A stretch of 12,693 bases of DNA from DASZZY01 sp036260395. GTDB lineage: Bacteria > Actinomycetota > UBA4738 > CALAEC01. Below, one piece after another: positions 6,563 to 12,693 of this stretch. The translations under genes and the position numbers were made by a program. Below the pieces are notes generated by a model. That model worked only from the letters and a program-made list of their open reading frames with translations, searched no databases and had not been told where the DNA came from. The DNA is taken from contig DASZZY010000215.1 of NCBI GenBank assembly GCA_036260395.1, positions 1-12,693 of the forward strand, written 5' to 3'. How positions within the stretch are numbered: the stretch's first letter is position 1; every line of letters begins with the position of its first letter.

Positions 6563-7668
6563 GCGCCATCCTCGACCACGGATACGGAGGCCGCTTCGTT
6601 CCCGAGACACTGGTGCCCGCGCTCGACGAGCTGGACAGCGCCTGGCGCCGCGCTTGCGGCGACCCCGGCTTCCGCGCCGAGCTCGAAGGGCTCCACCGGA
6701 CGTACACCGGGCGTCCCACCCCGCTGTACCGGGCCGAGCGACTGGCGCCGGGCCGCCGCGTCTACCTCAAGCGCGAGGACCTGGCCCACACGGGGGCCCA
6801 CAAGATCAACAACGCCCTGGGACAGGCCCTGCTGGCCCGCCGCCTCGGGAAGCGCCGGGTTGTCGCCGAGACGGGCGCGGGACAGCATGGCGTGGCCGTG
6901 GCCGCGGCCTGCGCGCGGTTCGGGCTCGAGTGCGTGGTGTACATGGGGGCCGAGGACATGCGGCGCCAGGCCGCCAACGTGGACCGCATGCGCCTGCTCG
7001 GCGCCGAGGTCCGTTCCGTGGCCATCGGCACGGCCACCCTGAAGGAGGCCATCTCCGAGGCCATCCGGGACTGGATCGCCTCCGCGGACTCCACCCACTA
7101 CCTGATCGGCTCGTGCGTCGGTCCGGCGCCGTATCCGGAGATCGTCGGCGAGCTGCAGGCGGTGATGGGGTGGGAGGCGCGCCGGCAGGTGCTCGACGCG
7201 GAGGGACGGCTTCCCGACGCCGTGGTGGCCTGCGTGGGTGGCGGCTCGAACGCCATCGGGCTCTTCGCGGGGTTCGTGGACGAGGCCGTCCGGCTGGTGG
7301 GCGTCGAGGCGGCCGGCGCGGCGACGCTGGGCCACGGACGGGTGGGCATCCTGCACGGGGCACGGTCCTACGTGCTGAGCGACGACGACGGGCAGGTGCT
7401 CGACGCGCACTCCATCTCGGCCGGCCTCGACTATCCGGGCGTCGGCCCCGCTCACGCCACGATGCGCGACTCCGGGCGGGCGGCCTACGTCACCGCCACG
7501 GACGACGACGCGGTTGCTGCGTTCCGGGTTCTGGCCCGGACCGAGGGGATCCTGCCCGCGCTGGAGTCCGCGCACGCCGTGGCCCACGCCCTGCGGATGG
7601 ACGAGGAGGTCGTGGTGGTGGGGCTGTCGGGCCGGGGCGACAAGGATCTCGGGCTGGTCGCGCCGTGA
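6559..7668 (+). CDS. trpB: Tryptophan synthase beta chain
   Basis: TrpB uses pyridoxal phosphate to join indole and serine into tryptophan. The 369-residue protein is slightly short for the family because both ends are trimmed. It shows GRFVPETLVPALDEL at the start, the PLP lysine in HTGAHKINN (Lys82), ETGAGQHG with the catalytic Glu104, the phosphate-binding GGGSNAIGLF, SAGLDYPGVGP, and the C-terminal SGRGDKD. It is a standard alpha-partnered TrpB1 type. The start ATG overlaps the trpCF stop and the stop overlaps the trpA GTG. Confidence 0.97.
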   Translation: MSAILDHGYGGRFVPETLVPALDELDSAWRRACGDPGFRAELEGLHRTYTGRPTPLYRAERLAPGRRVYLKREDLAHTGAHKINNALGQALLARRLGKRRVVAETGAGQHGVAVAAACARFGLECVVYMGAEDMRRQAANVDRMRLLGAEVRSVAIGTATLKEAISEAIRDWIASADSTHYLIGSCVGPAPYPEIVGELQAVMGWEARRQVLDAEGRLPDAVVACVGGGSNAIGLFAGFVDEAVRLVGVEAAGAATLGHGRVGILHGARSYVLSDDDGQVLDAHSISAGLDYPGVGPAHATMRDSGRAAYVTATDDDAVAAFRVLARTEGILPALESAHAVAHALRMDEEVVVVGLSGRGDKDLGLVAP

Positions 7669-8384
7669 AGCGGCTCGCCGTGTACCTGATGGCGGGGCCG
7701 GAGCTGCCCTCGATGGCCGAGGCCGCCGTGGAGGGCGGCGCCGACCTGGTCGAGGTGGGCTTCCCCTTCTCGGACCCGTTGGCCGATGGGCCCATCATCC
7801 GCGAGGCGGCGCATCGGGCCCTGGCCGCGGGGATGCGGACCGCCGGGTGCCTCGCGGCGGTGGCCGCCACGCGGGACCGGGTCGGGGTGCCGCTGGTCCC
7901 GATGACCTACGCCGCGCTCCTGGAGCGGTACGGTTACGAGCGCTTCGTCGGGGACGCCCGAGCCGCCGGCGCGTCCGGGATCATCGTGGCCGACCTGCCG
8001 GTGGACGCCATGCCCGGGCTCCGCCGGATCCAGCTGGTGGCCCCCACCACACCCTCCGATCGGATCGCCCTGGCCGCGGAGCGCACCGACGGGTGGCTGT
8101 ACCTGGTGATGGTGGCCGGGGTCACCGGGCCGCGACGGGAGCTGCCCGACGGCCTCCGGGACCTGGCGCACCGGGCCCGGGCGGTCACCGGCGTCCCGCT
8201 GCTGGCCGGGTTCGGGATCGCCACCCCGGAAGCCGCCGCCGGGGTCGCCTCGCTGACCGACGGTGTGGTGGTCGGCAGCGCGGCCGTCCGGGCGGCCCAT
8301 CGCGACGGCCCCCGCGGGCTCCGCTCGTTCATCGCTTCGCTGCGGGCGGCGATGGATCGCCCGGCGGCGGCCGTGGGCTCGTGA
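7665..8384 (+). CDS. trpA: Tryptophan synthase alpha chain (compact form)
   Basis: TrpA cleaves indole-3-glycerol phosphate to indole, which is channelled to TrpB. Catalytic Glu30 (LVEVGFPFSDPLADGP) and Asp41 correspond to E. coli Glu49 and Asp60. APTTPSDRI, GVTGPRRE, AGFGIATPE and GVVVGSA are all in place. At 239 residues it is about 20-30 shorter than usual. The N-terminal helix is absent (first strand at residue 5), and the stretch between DLP (110-112) and LVAPTT is only 11 residues, so a helix there is cut out. The GTG start overlaps the trpB stop; this is the last trp gene. No terminator of its own is seen before the tyr-type attenuator. Confidence 0.93.
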   Translation: MKRLAVYLMAGPELPSMAEAAVEGGADLVEVGFPFSDPLADGPIIREAAHRALAAGMRTAGCLAAVAATRDRVGVPLVPMTYAALLERYGYERFVGDARAAGASGIIVADLPVDAMPGLRRIQLVAPTTPSDRIALAAERTDGWLYLVMVAGVTGPRRELPDGLRDLAHRARAVTGVPLLAGFGIATPEAAAGVASLTDGVVVGSAAVRAAHRDGPRGLRSFIASLRAAMDRPAAAVGS

Positions 8385-8394
8385 ACCGTTGGGG

Positions 8395-8424
8395 TTGACG
8401 TTCGGTCCGAGGATGCCGCACACT
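8395..8424 (+). promoter_or_regulatory. Promoter of the aro/tyr operon (TTGACG - 18 bp - CACACT)
   Basis: TTGACG (8395-8400) lies 10 bases after the trpA stop. It is followed with an 18-base spacer by CACACT (8419-8424), a weak -10 that keeps the second-position A and final T. The leader-peptide ATG is 9 bases beyond the -10, so transcription would start at or next to it. The geometry matches the trp promoter, including the 18-base spacer. Confidence 0.55.
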
Positions 8425-8433
8425 ACGCCGACC

Positions 8434-8514
8434 ATGACGAACGCGAAGGTTGCGGTGCGGGGCACGTATTATCGCCGGTCCGCCACGCCTTCCTTCGCGC
8501 GCGTCGTGGGCTGA
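8434..8514 (+). CDS. Tyrosine-type leader peptide, 26 residues
   Basis: This short ORF sits between the second promoter and a strong terminator, ahead of five aromatic-pathway genes. It encodes 26 residues and includes GTYYRRSATPSF: tandem Tyr codons (TAT TAT, 8467-8472) and one Phe codon further on (8494-8496). T-ending TAT codons are unusual in such GC-rich coding sequence. It is the same length as trpL, also begins Met-Thr, and also lacks a Shine-Dalgarno sequence. By analogy with trpL it is a regulatory leader whose translation senses charged tRNA-Tyr. Control of the DAHP synthase and prephenate dehydrogenase operon by tyrosine is biochemically sensible. I know of no standard gene name. 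Confidence 0.78.
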   Translation: MTNAKVAVRGTYYRRSATPSFARVVG

Positions 8515-8544
8515 GCCGAGAGACCGACCGAACGGAAGGCGTGG
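8483..8544 (+). promoter_or_regulatory. Tyr-type antiterminator helix
   Basis: CCACGCCTTCC (8483-8493), beginning 10 bases after the second Tyr codon inside the leader ORF, is a perfect 11-base complement of GGAAGGCGTGG (8534-8544). The second segment includes nine of the eleven bases of the terminator's 5' arm, so antiterminator and terminator are mutually exclusive. A competing perfect 8-bp pairing, CGCGAAGG (8442-8449) with CCTTCGCG (8492-8499), would disfavour the antiterminator when the leader is not translated. Found by eye. Confidence 0.8.
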
Positions 8545-8570
8545 AGTTCGCTCCGCGCCTTTTTCTATTT
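8536..8570 (+). terminator. Attenuator terminator before aroH
   Basis: An 11-bp stem, AAGGCGTGGAG (8536-8546) with CTCCGCGCCTT (8551-8561), contains a single G-U pair and closes on a TTCG loop. It runs into TTTTTCTATTT (8560-8570). This is the clearest intrinsic terminator in the window. It can end both leader transcripts and readthrough from trpA. Confidence 0.92.
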
Positions 8571-8581
8571 GGGGAGGAGCG

Positions 8582-8986
8582 ATGGACCGAACGGCCTGCC
8601 GGGGGATCCGGGGGGCGATCACCATCGACGGCCCGGGCGGGGCCGCCGTGCATGCCGCCACGGCCGAACTGCTGTCGGCCATCACCGAGACCAACGACTG
8701 CCGCACCGAGGACGTGGCCGCGGTGACGTTCACCGTGACCGACGACCTGCCGACCGCCAACCCGGCAGAGGCCGCTCGTCTGGCGGGCTGGCATGGCGTC
8801 CCGCTCCTCGTCGTCCGGGAGCACGGCGGCGCCACCGGCGTCCCCCGGTGCCTCCGGGTCCTGGTCCTGTGGAACACTCCCCGTACCCAGGCGGAGATCC
8901 GCCACGTCTACCTCGGCGGCGCGGCCGCGCTCCGTCCCGATCTCGTCACCGAAGGAGGAACCGATGGTCATCGTGATGCACGCTGA
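8582..8986 (+). CDS. aroH: Chorismate mutase, monofunctional AroH type
   Basis: The enzyme rearranges chorismate to prephenate, the branch step toward tyrosine and phenylalanine. The 134-residue protein is of the Bacillus subtilis AroH class: CRGIRGAIT (Arg7), TAELLSAITETNDC, EDVAAVTFTVTDDL, VPLLVVREHG, CLRVLVLWN (Arg92) and HVYLGGAAALRPDL. Glu80 and Arg92 align with the B. subtilis catalytic Glu78 and Arg90, while the Cys75 position is Val here. The start is ATG with a GGGGAGGAG ribosome site directly after the attenuator's T-tract. Its end overlaps the aroF start by 23 bases. Confidence 0.93.
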   Translation: MDRTACRGIRGAITIDGPGGAAVHAATAELLSAITETNDCRTEDVAAVTFTVTDDLPTANPAEAARLAGWHGVPLLVVREHGGATGVPRCLRVLVLWNTPRTQAEIRHVYLGGAAALRPDLVTEGGTDGHRDAR

Positions 8987-9983
8987 CGCCCGGGACGAGG
9001 ACCTGGCCGCGCTCCTCCACCGGATCGAGGGGATCGGGCTCCGGGCCCACGTGTCGCAGGGGGCCGAGCGGACGGTGGTGGGGGTCATCGGCGACGAGCG
9101 GCCCATCGATCCCCAGGTGTTCGAGGTGCTCCGCGGCGTGGAGCGGGTCGTGCCGATCCTCCACCCGTTCAAGCTGGCCAGTCGGGACTTCCAACCGGAC
9201 GACCGGGTCATCGAGCTGGGCCGGGGGATCGCCCTGGGTGGCCCCGGGATCGCGGTGATGGCCGGGCCGTGTGCGGTGGAGAGCCGGGAGCAACTGGAGG
9301 AGACCGCCCACGCCGTGAGGTCCCTCGGGGTGCGGGTCCTGCGCGGAGGAGCGTTCAAGCCGCGCACCTCGCCGTACAGCTTCCAGGGGCTGGGCGAGAA
9401 GGGCCTCCGGTTCCTGCGAGAGGTCGCCGACGAGCTGGACATGGCGGTGGTCACCGAGGTCGTGTCCCCCGAGGACGTCCCCCTGGTCGCCGAGCACGCC
9501 GACCTGCTCCAGGTGGGGGCCCGCAACATGGCCAACTACATGCTGCTGCGGGCGGTGGGGACCTCCGGACGGCCCATCCTGCTCAAGCGGGGGCTGGGCG
9601 CCACGGTGGACGAGCTCCTGCAGGCCGCCGAGTACATCCTGGCCTCCGGGAACCCGGACGTGGCGGTGTGCGAGCGGGGCATCCGGACCTTCGAGACGGC
9701 CACGCGGTTCACGCTCGACATCAATGCCGTGCCGGTGCTCAAGTCGCTGACGTCCCTGCCCGTGGTGATCGATCCGAGCCACGCCACGGGGAAGGCCGAG
9801 TGGGTCGGGGCCGTGGCCCGGGCGGCCATCGCCGCCGGGGCCGACGGGCTGCTGGTCGAGGTCCACCCCAACCCGGCGGAGGCCCTGTCCGACGGGGCGC
9901 AGTCGCTGACCCCGGCCGGGTTCGCCGAGCTGATCGGCGGCGTCCGCCGGATCGCCGAGGCGGTGGGGAGGCGGGTGGGGTGA
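8964..9983 (+). CDS. aroF: DAHP synthase, type I-beta, with N-terminal regulatory domain
   Basis: It condenses phosphoenolpyruvate and erythrose 4-phosphate to DAHP, the first shikimate-pathway step. The 339-residue length and layout match the Thermotoga maritima-type enzyme. Residues 1 to about 68 form a ferredoxin-like regulatory domain, and the rest is the barrel. Barrel motifs are MAGPCAVES (99-107), RGGAFKPRTSPYSFQGLG, QVGARNMANY, LKRG, CERGIRTFE and DPSHATGK. The metal ligands Cys103, His273, Glu299 and Asp310 sit one residue from their T. maritima positions. In that family the N-terminal domain binds Tyr or Phe for feedback inhibition, so this enzyme is probably inhibited by tyrosine as well as controlled by the upstream attenuator (inference). 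The ATG has AAGGAGG 5 bases upstream, inside aroH. Confidence 0.96.
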   Translation: MVIVMHADARDEDLAALLHRIEGIGLRAHVSQGAERTVVGVIGDERPIDPQVFEVLRGVERVVPILHPFKLASRDFQPDDRVIELGRGIALGGPGIAVMAGPCAVESREQLEETAHAVRSLGVRVLRGGAFKPRTSPYSFQGLGEKGLRFLREVADELDMAVVTEVVSPEDVPLVAEHADLLQVGARNMANYMLLRAVGTSGRPILLKRGLGATVDELLQAAEYILASGNPDVAVCERGIRTFETATRFTLDINAVPVLKSLTSLPVVIDPSHATGKAEWVGAVARAAIAAGADGLLVEVHPNPAEALSDGAQSLTPAGFAELIGGVRRIAEAVGRRVG

Positions 9984-10804
9984 CCCCGGGCCGCGTGGGG
10001 ATCGTCGGAGCCGGCCAGGTCGGGACCATGCTCGGCCTGGCGCTGGGTGAGGCCGGGGCCGAGGTCGTGTTGGCCGACCGCGACCCGGGCGCCCTCGAGG
10101 CGGCCCTGGCCCGGGGCGCCGCTCTCCGAGGCGTCGGCCTCGGGGAGGCCATGCGAGCCGAGACGGTGATCCTGGCCATCCCGGTCCCCGAGATCCTGGC
10201 CTTCCTGGACCGGGGCGCAGGTGACCTCGCTCCCGGGTCCCTGCTCCTCGACACGGGGAGCGCCAAGGGCTCGGTGGTGCGGGCCATGGCCCGGCGGGTG
10301 CCCCGGGGAGTGGCCGCCGTCGGCGGGCACCCGATGGCCGGCACCGAGCGTCCCGGAGCGGCCGGGGCCGACCCGTCCCGGCTCCGCGGCGCGCCGTTCG
10401 CCCTGGTCCCGGTGCGGGACGATGCCGTCGCCGTGGACCGAGCGGCGGCGCTGGTGCGGGCCACCGGGAGCCACCCCCTGGTCATGGACGCCGAGGCGCA
10501 CGACCGCGCGGTGGCGCGGCTCAGCCACCTCCCCCACCTGACCGCGGCGGCCCTGGCACTGGCCGCCCGCGGAGCTGATCGCCGCCTGGCCTCCACCGGG
10601 TTCGCCGGGGCCACCCGACTGGCCGCCAGCGACCCGGCCATGGTCGCCGGGTTCCTCTCGGCGAACGACGGCGAGGTGCGGCGGGCCGCCGACGACCTGC
10701 GCCGGGCCCTCGACGAGCTCGTGGCCGCGGTGGAGCGGGGACCGGACGCGGTGAGGCCTCTCCTGGCCACGGCCCGGGCCGCGGTCCTCGAGGAGACCGG
10801 GTGA
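9980..10804 (+). CDS. tyrA: Prephenate/arogenate dehydrogenase
   Basis: TyrA oxidatively decarboxylates prephenate (or arogenate) on the way to tyrosine. The 274-residue protein has an N-terminal NAD(P) fold (VGIVGAGQVGTMLGLAL, then LADRDP), AIPVPEI, DTGSAKG, the active-site GGHPMAGTE (His117), SHLPH (His183), and GFAGATRLAASDP with the substrate-binding Arg213. There is no ACT domain and no fused chorismate mutase, so feedback control may act mainly on DAHP synthase and at the RNA level. An acidic residue after LA in the cofactor fold (LADRD) would favour NAD. The GTG start overlaps the aroF stop and the stop overlaps aroA. Confidence 0.93.
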   Translation: MTPGRVGIVGAGQVGTMLGLALGEAGAEVVLADRDPGALEAALARGAALRGVGLGEAMRAETVILAIPVPEILAFLDRGAGDLAPGSLLLDTGSAKGSVVRAMARRVPRGVAAVGGHPMAGTERPGAAGADPSRLRGAPFALVPVRDDAVAVDRAAALVRATGSHPLVMDAEAHDRAVARLSHLPHLTAAALALAARGADRRLASTGFAGATRLAASDPAMVAGFLSANDGEVRRAADDLRRALDELVAAVERGPDAVRPLLATARAAVLEETG

Positions 10805-12081
10805 TCGGGGCCACCGCCACGGCGCCGCTCCGAGGGACCGTCCGGGTCCCGGGGGACAAGTCCATCACCCACCGGCTCGCCATCCTGGCGGCCCTGGCCC
10901 GGGGGCCGAGCCGGATCCGGACGCCGTCGCCGGCGGGCGACTGCGCCGCGACGATCGCCGCCCTGGCGGGGTTCGGCCTGGAGGTCTCGTCCGGTCCCGA
11001 CGGGGTGGTGATCAGCGGACGGGGTCCGGAGGGCTTGGGTCGCCCCGCGGCCCCGATCGACTGCGAGCGGTCGGCCACCACGATGCGGCTGCTGGCCGGC
11101 GTGGCCGCGGGGCTCCCGTTCGACACCTCGTTCACCGGCGACGGGCAGCTGCTGCGCCGGCCGATGGAGCGCGTGGCCGCGCCCCTGCGGCGGATGGGGG
11201 CCCGCGTCGAGACCGCTCGGGGCGGGCGGCCGCCGCTGCGGGTGGCCGGAGGACGGCTGCGCGGACGGGACCACGTGTTGCCGGTGGCCTCGGCACAGGT
11301 GAAGTCGGCGGTGCTCCTGGCGTCGATGCGGGCCGAGGGCCGCACCGTCGTCGAGGAGCCCCACCAGAGCCGCGACCACACCGAGCGTCTCCTGGGCTGG
11401 CTCGGCGCTCCGATCGCTCGCTTCAGCCGGAACGGGCATCCCGCCGTGGCCACGCATCCCTGCACGATCGAGACGTTCAAGGCGGCCGTTCCCGGCGACC
11501 TCTCCTCGGCGGCGTTCCTGGCCGCCGGGGCGGCGTTGGTGGCGGGGTCCGACGTCGTGGTCGAGGGCGTCGGGCTGAACCCGACGCGAACGGGCTTCCT
11601 CGACGTGCTGTCGCGGATGGGGGCCCGCGTGGAGACCGAGATCCTCACGGGGGAACCGGAACCCACCGGCCGGCTCCGCGTGGGGGCCGCTCCGCTGGCG
11701 GCGGTCGACGTCTCTGCCGTCGAGGTGCCCGGGGTGATCGACGAGCTGCCGCTGATCGCCCTGCTGGCCACCGCGGCCGAGGGCGCCACCACGGTCACCG
11801 GGGCGGGCGAGCTTCGAGTGAAGGAGAGCGACCGCATCGCCGGCGTGCTGGCCGGCCTCCGGGCCCTCGGAGCCGACACCCACGAGCTCCCAGACGGATT
11901 CGCGGTGACCGGTCCGACGCCGCTGCGGGGCGGGGAGGTCGAGGCCCACGGCGACCATCGAGTGGCCATGACGTTCGCCCTGGCCGGCCTGGTCGCCGCC
12001 GGCCCCGTCCGCGTCCACGGGATCGAGCGAGCAGCCGATTCGTTCCCGGGCTTCGCCTCGATCCTGGGAGAGCTGCGGTGA
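10801..12081 (+). CDS. aroA: EPSP synthase (3-phosphoshikimate 1-carboxyvinyltransferase), class II-like
   Basis: AroA transfers enolpyruvate from PEP to shikimate 3-phosphate. The 426-residue protein has PGDKSITHR (Lys20), GDGQLLRRPM, SAQVKSA (164-170), SRDHTERLLGW, LNPTRTGF, VIDELPLIALLA (Asp314), KESDRI (341-346) and GDHRVAM (385-391). The combination GDKS, SAQVK, RDHTE and NPTR is that of class II (glyphosate-tolerant type) enzymes. The PEP/glyphosate-site loop reads CERSATTMRLL instead of the usual CGNSGTTMRLL. Ala92 occupies the position of E. coli Gly96, and Arg90 replaces the conserved Asn. Natural glyphosate insensitivity is a reasonable prediction but untested. The GTG start overlaps the tyrA stop, and the stop overlaps aroE. 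Confidence 0.96.
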   Translation: MIGATATAPLRGTVRVPGDKSITHRLAILAALARGPSRIRTPSPAGDCAATIAALAGFGLEVSSGPDGVVISGRGPEGLGRPAAPIDCERSATTMRLLAGVAAGLPFDTSFTGDGQLLRRPMERVAAPLRRMGARVETARGGRPPLRVAGGRLRGRDHVLPVASAQVKSAVLLASMRAEGRTVVEEPHQSRDHTERLLGWLGAPIARFSRNGHPAVATHPCTIETFKAAVPGDLSSAAFLAAGAALVAGSDVVVEGVGLNPTRTGFLDVLSRMGARVETEILTGEPEPTGRLRVGAAPLAAVDVSAVEVPGVIDELPLIALLATAAEGATTVTGAGELRVKESDRIAGVLAGLRALGADTHELPDGFAVTGPTPLRGGEVEAHGDHRVAMTFALAGLVAAGPVRVHGIERAADSFPGFASILGELR

Positions 12082-12693
12082 CGCTGCGCATCGCGCTGCT
12101 CGGCTCGCCGGTCTCCGGGAGCCCGTCTCCGGCCATGCACCGGGCCGCGGCCGCCGAGGCCGGGGTCGACCTGGTGTACGAGCCCATCGACGTCCGGCTC
12201 CCGGACCTTGCCCGCCGGCTCCGGGAGCTGCGCCGCACGCACCACGGCCTCAACGTGACCCGGCCCCTCAAGCATGCGGTGCTGGGGCTGCTCGATGAGG
12301 TGGCGCCATCGGCCCGGCACGCCGGCTCGGTGAACACCGTGGTCCTTCGTGGTGGCACGGCCACCGGCCATTCCACCGACGGGCCGGGGTTCCTGGCCGC
12401 GCTCCGCCGGGCGGGGGTGCCTGCGTCCGGACATGCCGTCGTCCTCGGGGCGGGCGGCGCGGCCCGGGCCGTGGCCTGGGCCCTCCGGGACGCCGGCGCC
12501 AGGGTCACGCTGGTCGGACGAAACGAAGCGCCCACGCGGCGGGTGGCCGAGGCCCTCGGGATCGACGCCGCCGCGGACCTGACGGTCGCGCTCGACACCG
12601 CCGACCTCCTGGTGAACGCCACCCCGATCGGGGGCGAGGTCCCGGGCGATCCCCTGCCTCCGGATACCCCCCTTCCCCCCGTGGTGTTCGACC
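12078..12693 (+). CDS. aroE: Shikimate dehydrogenase, 3' end outside the window
   Basis: AroE reduces 3-dehydroshikimate to shikimate with NADPH. About 205 residues are visible before the window ends. The catalytic Lys65 lies in GLNVTRPLK and Asp101 in HSTDGPGF. SVNTVV, the nucleotide-binding GAGGAARA (124-131) and VNATPIGG are present. Two deviations occur: the N-terminal HSxSP motif reads GSPSP (His replaced by Gly), and the Asn of GxNTDG is Ser. Both could mark a divergent AroE or a sister such as a quinate/shikimate dehydrogenase. The operon setting between aroA and the shikimate pathway favours AroE. The GTG start overlaps the aroA stop by 4 bases. Confidence 0.9.
   Translation, partial: MTLRIALLGSPVSGSPSPAMHRAAAAEAGVDLVYEPIDVRLPDLARRLRELRRTHHGLNVTRPLKHAVLGLLDEVAPSARHAGSVNTVVLRGGTATGHSTDGPGFLAALRRAGVPASGHAVVLGAGGAARAVAWALRDAGARVTLVGRNEAPTRRVAEALGIDAAADLTVALDTADLLVNATPIGGEVPGDPLPPDTPLPPVVFD

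Noticed and set aside
5872..7587. Very long open frame (571 codons) on the minus strand opposite trpCF and trpB.
   Set aside because: It lies antisense to strongly conserved trp genes, and its His/Arg/Gly-rich composition is that expected of the complement of GC-rich codons.
8395..8581. A T-box riboswitch as the control element before aroH.
   Set aside because: No T-box consensus or specifier-loop architecture was seen, whereas a leader ORF with Tyr codons and an exact antiterminator complement is present.
9739..12018. Long minus-strand open frame (759 codons) opposite aroF, tyrA and aroA.
   Set aside because: Same reason: the plus-strand products are unmistakable enzymes, and the antisense product has no recognisable domain.
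1..12693. Mobile elements, CRISPR arrays, tRNA or rRNA genes.
   Set aside because: No transposase or integrase, no regularly spaced repeats, and no cloverleaf or rRNA-like sequence was recognised anywhere in the window.

Overview
This 12.7 kb window is very GC-rich. It uses many GTG starts and 4-base ATGA/GTGA gene overlaps, and its promoters sit almost on top of their start codons. That style, with a fused trpC-trpF and an AroH-type chorismate mutase, suggests a high-GC actinobacterium-like genome, probably an uncultured lineage. No marker gene here fixes the taxonomy.

Layout. (1) Positions 35-1459, minus strand: a secreted lysyl-oxidase-like copper protein. (2) Positions 1460-2074: no recognisable gene. 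(3) Positions 2075-3781, minus strand: a two-gene unit, a PadR-family repressor followed by a polytopic membrane protein with an N-terminal permease-prefix-like domain. (4) Positions 3961-8384, plus strand: a tryptophan operon with promoter, 26-residue Trp-rich leader peptide, antiterminator/terminator, a small ORF that looks like a trpE'-'trpG deletion scar, then trpD, trpCF, trpB and trpA. (5) Positions 8395-12693, plus strand: a second operon with its own promoter, a 26-residue leader peptide containing Tyr-Tyr, a perfect 11-base antiterminator complement, and a strong terminator. It is followed by chorismate mutase (aroH), DAHP synthase (aroF), prephenate dehydrogenase (tyrA), EPSP synthase (aroA) and shikimate dehydrogenase (aroE, cut by the window end).

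How it works together. The second operon encodes entry into the shikimate pathway (aroF), two later steps to chorismate (aroE, aroA), and the path from chorismate to the tyrosine branch (aroH, tyrA). The first converts anthranilate onward to tryptophan. Both appear controlled by ribosome-mediated attenuation with the same design: a nearly leaderless leader ORF, amino-acid-specific codons, and an antiterminator arm inside the leader ORF just after those codons. One responds to Trp; the other, by its codons, most likely to Tyr.

The most notable points are the Tyr-type attenuator, the in-frame fusion of the trpE start to the trpG end (leaving no anthranilate synthase here), a TrpF domain with eroded phosphate-binding motifs, and an EPSP synthase with a substituted glyphosate-site loop. 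All RNA pairings were found by eye and were not computed.
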